In this document: positions 4,688 through 6,782 of the stretch, in pieces
Numbering within the stretch: position 1 is the stretch's first letter
Layout: each line of letters starts with the position of its first letter
Origin: Armatimonadota bacterium
Lineage (GTDB): Bacteria > Armatimonadota > Hebobacteria > Hebobacterales > WVXJ01
Assembly: GCA_011773575.1 (NCBI GenBank)
Contig: WVXJ01000203.1
Coordinates: forward strand, 3,932 to 10,713
DNA length: 6,782 nucleotides
Direction of reading: 5' to 3'
The notes under the pieces: model-generated
What the model saw: the letters and a program-made list of their open reading frames with translations, nothing else
Database searches by the model: none
Told to the model about the DNA's origin: nothing
Position numbers and translations under genes: made by a program

Positions 4688-6061
4688 ATGAAAAGAAGCC
4701 TTGTGAGGGTTGTGTTCTGTCTGACGATTTGTGGTGTGCTTATGCTTGCTCTCAGCACGCTGGTTGAAGCGGGACAGCCACCGCCACCGGACCCTATCAC
4801 CCGAACCATCTCCATGAGCGTCAACGAGGAATGGGAGAAGGGGGATGACCTGAATGATGTCGCTCTGGACTTCGCCCTGGTGAATGACCTCGGAGTTGAT
4901 GAGTTGCGCATGTCCATCGGCTGGGACGACTATGAACCTACCAATGATAACTTCGACTGGACCTGGCTGAACAGCTTCTGCAGCCTGGCGGCCACGTATG
5001 GCATCAAACTCCGCCCGTATATCTGCTACACGCCGGATTGGGCGGGAGATGGAGACTGGAATTCACCGCCCAATGACTTCAATGAGTGGTACGAGTTCTG
5101 TTACGAACTGGCCGAAGAGATGGAGCTCCACTCCAATGTTGTCTCCTTCGAGATTTGGAACGAGTGGGATAACGAGTTGTGGTGGAGTGGCACCTTCGCC
5201 CAGTACAAGACACTCTTGCTGAATGCCCATGACGCCATTTCCGCGGTGTACGCGACCGACCCCGACATGATCCTGGGAGGTCTTAGCTATCCGAATTGTG
5301 TGGCGATTAACGCCCTTACTCCGGGCACTTCCGAACAGTATTACGAGATTGTGCCCTTCCACGCCTACGCAGAGCGGGATCCCAGGAGAGATCATGTGGA
5401 GAAGTACTTTGATGACTACGAGTGGGGCGAGTTTGTGTCAATCGTCAACAACAATGGTGAGGGCGAACCCATCTGGATAAACGAGGATGGCTATTCCACT
5501 CTGGACAGGACTGAGGCGATGCAGCGGTCCTACTTTGTACGGGCCATTGCACACTTCTTCGCCTCGGACGACAGCCTGGGTGAGATAGACCATTACTGCG
5601 CCTATGAGATCAAGGACCTCGATCCCAACGCTCCAGTCATTGGTCCCGAGGACGTGCGCTATCTCGGGCTGTGCGAGTACGACCGTACCAAGAAGCTGGC
5701 CTTCAACGCCGTTAAGATGATGGTCAGCCTGCTGGATGACGAGACCATCACCACACCGGAGAATCATGAGGTTACCCTCGAGGCCACATCGGGACACTTC
5801 GGCGACGAATACTGGCGGCTGATCAAGCGTGATGAGGGCGGCGGTGATGTCAGCCAAGTGCTCGTTGTCTATGACAAGAAGAACACTGTCACCTGCGAGG
5901 CCACCTTGACCACGGCGGGGGACCCCAACGACTGCACACTCTGGAACCTTGACGGGACTTCAACGGATTGGTCCTCCAATTTCGATGGCACCACCATCTC
6001 CAACATCCAACTGGATGGTCGGGAGGTGGTGCGCGTCTTCGAGATAGGACCCGCGCCCTAA
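4688..6061 (+). CDS. Secreted GH-A clan glycoside hydrolase-like protein, 457 aa (copy 2)
   Basis: ATG at 4688 follows AAGGAGG with seven bases between. Residues 1-28 are a Sec signal peptide (MKRSLVR, a hydrophobic core, cleavage after VEA), then a shorter proline linker PPPP (31-34). The catalytic domain parallels copy 1: MSIGWDDYEP (75-84), KLRPYICYTPDWAG (107-120), EIWNEW (155-160) with E159 as expected acid/base, and EPIWINEDGYST (260-271) with E266 as expected nucleophile. The C-terminal beta-sandwich-like part holds LWNLDGTSTDW. By eye the mature proteins are about two-thirds identical with very few gaps, so this is an old tandem duplicate, not a recent copy. The region after the acid/base (about 170-250), which shapes the active-site rim in clan A, is among the more diverged, so the two may differ in substrate preference (inference). 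No cell-wall anchor is visible. Confidence 0.85.
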   Translation: MKRSLVRVVFCLTICGVLMLALSTLVEAGQPPPPDPITRTISMSVNEEWEKGDDLNDVALDFALVNDLGVDELRMSIGWDDYEPTNDNFDWTWLNSFCSLAATYGIKLRPYICYTPDWAGDGDWNSPPNDFNEWYEFCYELAEEMELHSNVVSFEIWNEWDNELWWSGTFAQYKTLLLNAHDAISAVYATDPDMILGGLSYPNCVAINALTPGTSEQYYEIVPFHAYAERDPRRDHVEKYFDDYEWGEFVSIVNNNGEGEPIWINEDGYSTLDRTEAMQRSYFVRAIAHFFASDDSLGEIDHYCAYEIKDLDPNAPVIGPEDVRYLGLCEYDRTKKLAFNAVKMMVSLLDDETITTPENHEVTLEATSGHFGDEYWRLIKRDEGGGDVSQVLVVYDKKNTVTCEATLTTAGDPNDCTLWNLDGTSTDWSSNFDGTTISNIQLDGREVVRVFEIGPAP

Positions 6062-6106
6062 GCCCACAGCGCAGCAGCGATAGCAGTAGAGATGTAGCAG
6101 CCTGAG

Positions 6107-6140
6107 AACGGAGCCCGCCTCGGCGGGCACCGTTTCTTTC
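6107..6140 (+). terminator. Intrinsic terminator of the second hydrolase unit
   Basis: AACGG (6107-6111) pairs with CCGTT (6130-6134) and GCCCGC (6113-6118) with GCGGGC (6123-6128), separated by one A-A mismatch, with loop CTCG and a following TTTCTTTCT tract. It separates the hydrolase from cinA. Confidence 0.85.
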
Positions 6141-6242
6141 TCCAGTTTGGGCCACTCGTCTTTACAATACCTTAGGAGGTTACGATCAAGTTGTGAGCAT
6201 GAAAACAACCTTTCTCAGTCACACCGTGAAAGCTCGGGCCGG

Positions 6243-6271
6243 TTGCCGGGAGCGCACAAATGCGCTATAAT
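6243..6271 (+). promoter_or_regulatory. cinA promoter with a palindrome in the spacer
   Basis: TTGCCG (6243-6248) and a perfect TATAAT (6266-6271) are 17 bases apart. The spacer holds the perfect inverted repeat AGCGCACAAATGCGCT (6251-6266), whose last base is the first base of the -10. A repressor bound there would block polymerase. Transcription would start near 6278, leaving a leader of about 125 bases before the cinA ATG at 6403. Confidence 0.65.
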
Positions 6272-6402
6272 TTCGGCGACTTTTGTTGAGGGCGAAGCAG
6301 GGTCTTTGTGCATATGTAGGGTGTTATTAGCCCGGAAAGGACCTTGTTCGCCTGATAGGGTGGATTTTAGCTGGCCGATGGCGGCCCTCTGCGGGAGGTC
6401 GC

Positions 6403-6782
6403 ATGGGGGCGGAGATATTTTCAGTAGGAACAGAACTCCTGTTGGGTCAGACTATTGATACCAATGCAGCCTTCCTGGCGCAGAAACTCTCCCAACTGGG
6501 GATTGATTGTCTTCATAAAACCACAGTGGGGGATAATCCTGGGCGGCTGATCGCGGCGCTCCAGCACTCTCTGGGGCGTTCCGACATAATCATCGCCACC
6601 GGCGGGTTGGGCCCCTCTGAGGATGACATCACCGCGGCCGCCGTCGCCCAGGCTCTGGAGGTTACCCTCCGCATTGACAAAGCCTCCGTAAGAGCCATCA
6701 AGCGGAAACTCGCCGAACGCGGCATACCCCAGTTGCCCTCCCATCTGAAACAGGCGCAGATTCCTCGCGGCAGCCGCGCCAT
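6403..6782 (+). CDS. cinA: CinA-family protein, N-terminal 126 codons (cut by window end)
   Basis: The frame starts at ATG 6403 after GGGAGG (four bases between) and stays open to the window edge. Its start, EIFSVGTELLLGQTIDTNAAF (broken here at residue 23), is the classic CinA/MoCF N-terminus, followed by GDNPGRL (43-49) and TGGLGPSEDD (66-75), the family TGGLGPTxDD motif with Ser for Thr. The family binds ADP-ribose or nucleotide pyrophosphates with this domain; many members also carry a C-terminal nicotinamide-nucleotide amidase domain, which cannot be checked here because about 290 of the usual 410-420 residues lie outside. It acts in the cytoplasm in pyridine-nucleotide salvage and, in some bacteria, is linked to competence and recA. 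It has its own promoter and a terminator upstream, so it is not in an operon with the hydrolases. Confidence 0.93.
   Translation, partial: MGAEIFSVGTELLLGQTIDTNAAFLAQKLSQLGIDCLHKTTVGDNPGRLIAALQHSLGRSDIIIATGGLGPSEDDITAAAVAQALEVTLRIDKASVRAIKRKLAERGIPQLPSHLKQAQIPRGSRA

Noticed and set aside
6193..6270. 25-codon frame before cinA (GTG at 6193 or ATG at 6199)
   Set aside because: The SD is 13 or 19 bases away and the frame runs through the cinA promoter; probably chance.
1..6782. CRISPR array, tRNA, rRNA, transposase or phage genes
   Set aside because: I found no regularly spaced repeats, cloverleaf, rRNA-like stretch or mobile-element protein in any frame.

Overview
The window is bacterial DNA. 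Intrinsic terminators, sigma70-type promoters, Shine-Dalgarno (SD) sequences matching a standard 16S tail, a Sec signal peptide on two proteins and a cinA gene all support this. No gene settles the taxonomy. The mix (uncharacterised 252-residue protein, secreted GH-A clan proteins, cinA, moderate G+C coding regions with AT-richer spacers) would suit a Chloroflexota/Dehalococcoidia-like or clostridial anaerobe, but that is inference.

Layout. (1) 1-1435, minus strand: a small Sm/Hfq-like protein (1000-1260) with a good promoter at 1404-1432, then a conserved but uncharacterised 252-residue protein (103-861). (2) 1436-2342: a divergent non-coding stretch with a strong plus-strand promoter (1721-1748) and a long leader. 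(3) 2343-3713: a secreted glycoside-hydrolase-like protein with a terminator at 3766-3800. (4) 3801-4270: an unshared spacer with DnaA-box-like motifs, an AT-rich patch and TTGACA repeats. (5) 4271-6140: a second, diverged copy of the whole unit: conserved upstream block, leader, paralogous glycoside hydrolase (4688-6061) and terminator (6107-6140). (6) 6141-6782: a promoter with a palindrome between -35 and -10, then the first 126 codons of cinA, cut by the window end.

The main point of interest is the tandem duplication of a complete expression unit, about 1.9 kb per copy. Beyond the enzyme itself, three non-obvious leader elements survive in both copies. The first is a 168-base block with an unbroken reading frame that can also fold into alternative hairpins. 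The second is a perfect 13-base anti-16S match about 90-100 bases upstream of the real start. The third is a hairpin plus a downstream ACC-containing segment that can pair with that distal SD. This suggests a conserved post-transcriptional control leader, or a small peptide gene, travelling with the secreted hydrolase. The minus-strand genes and cinA show no clear functional link to the hydrolases.
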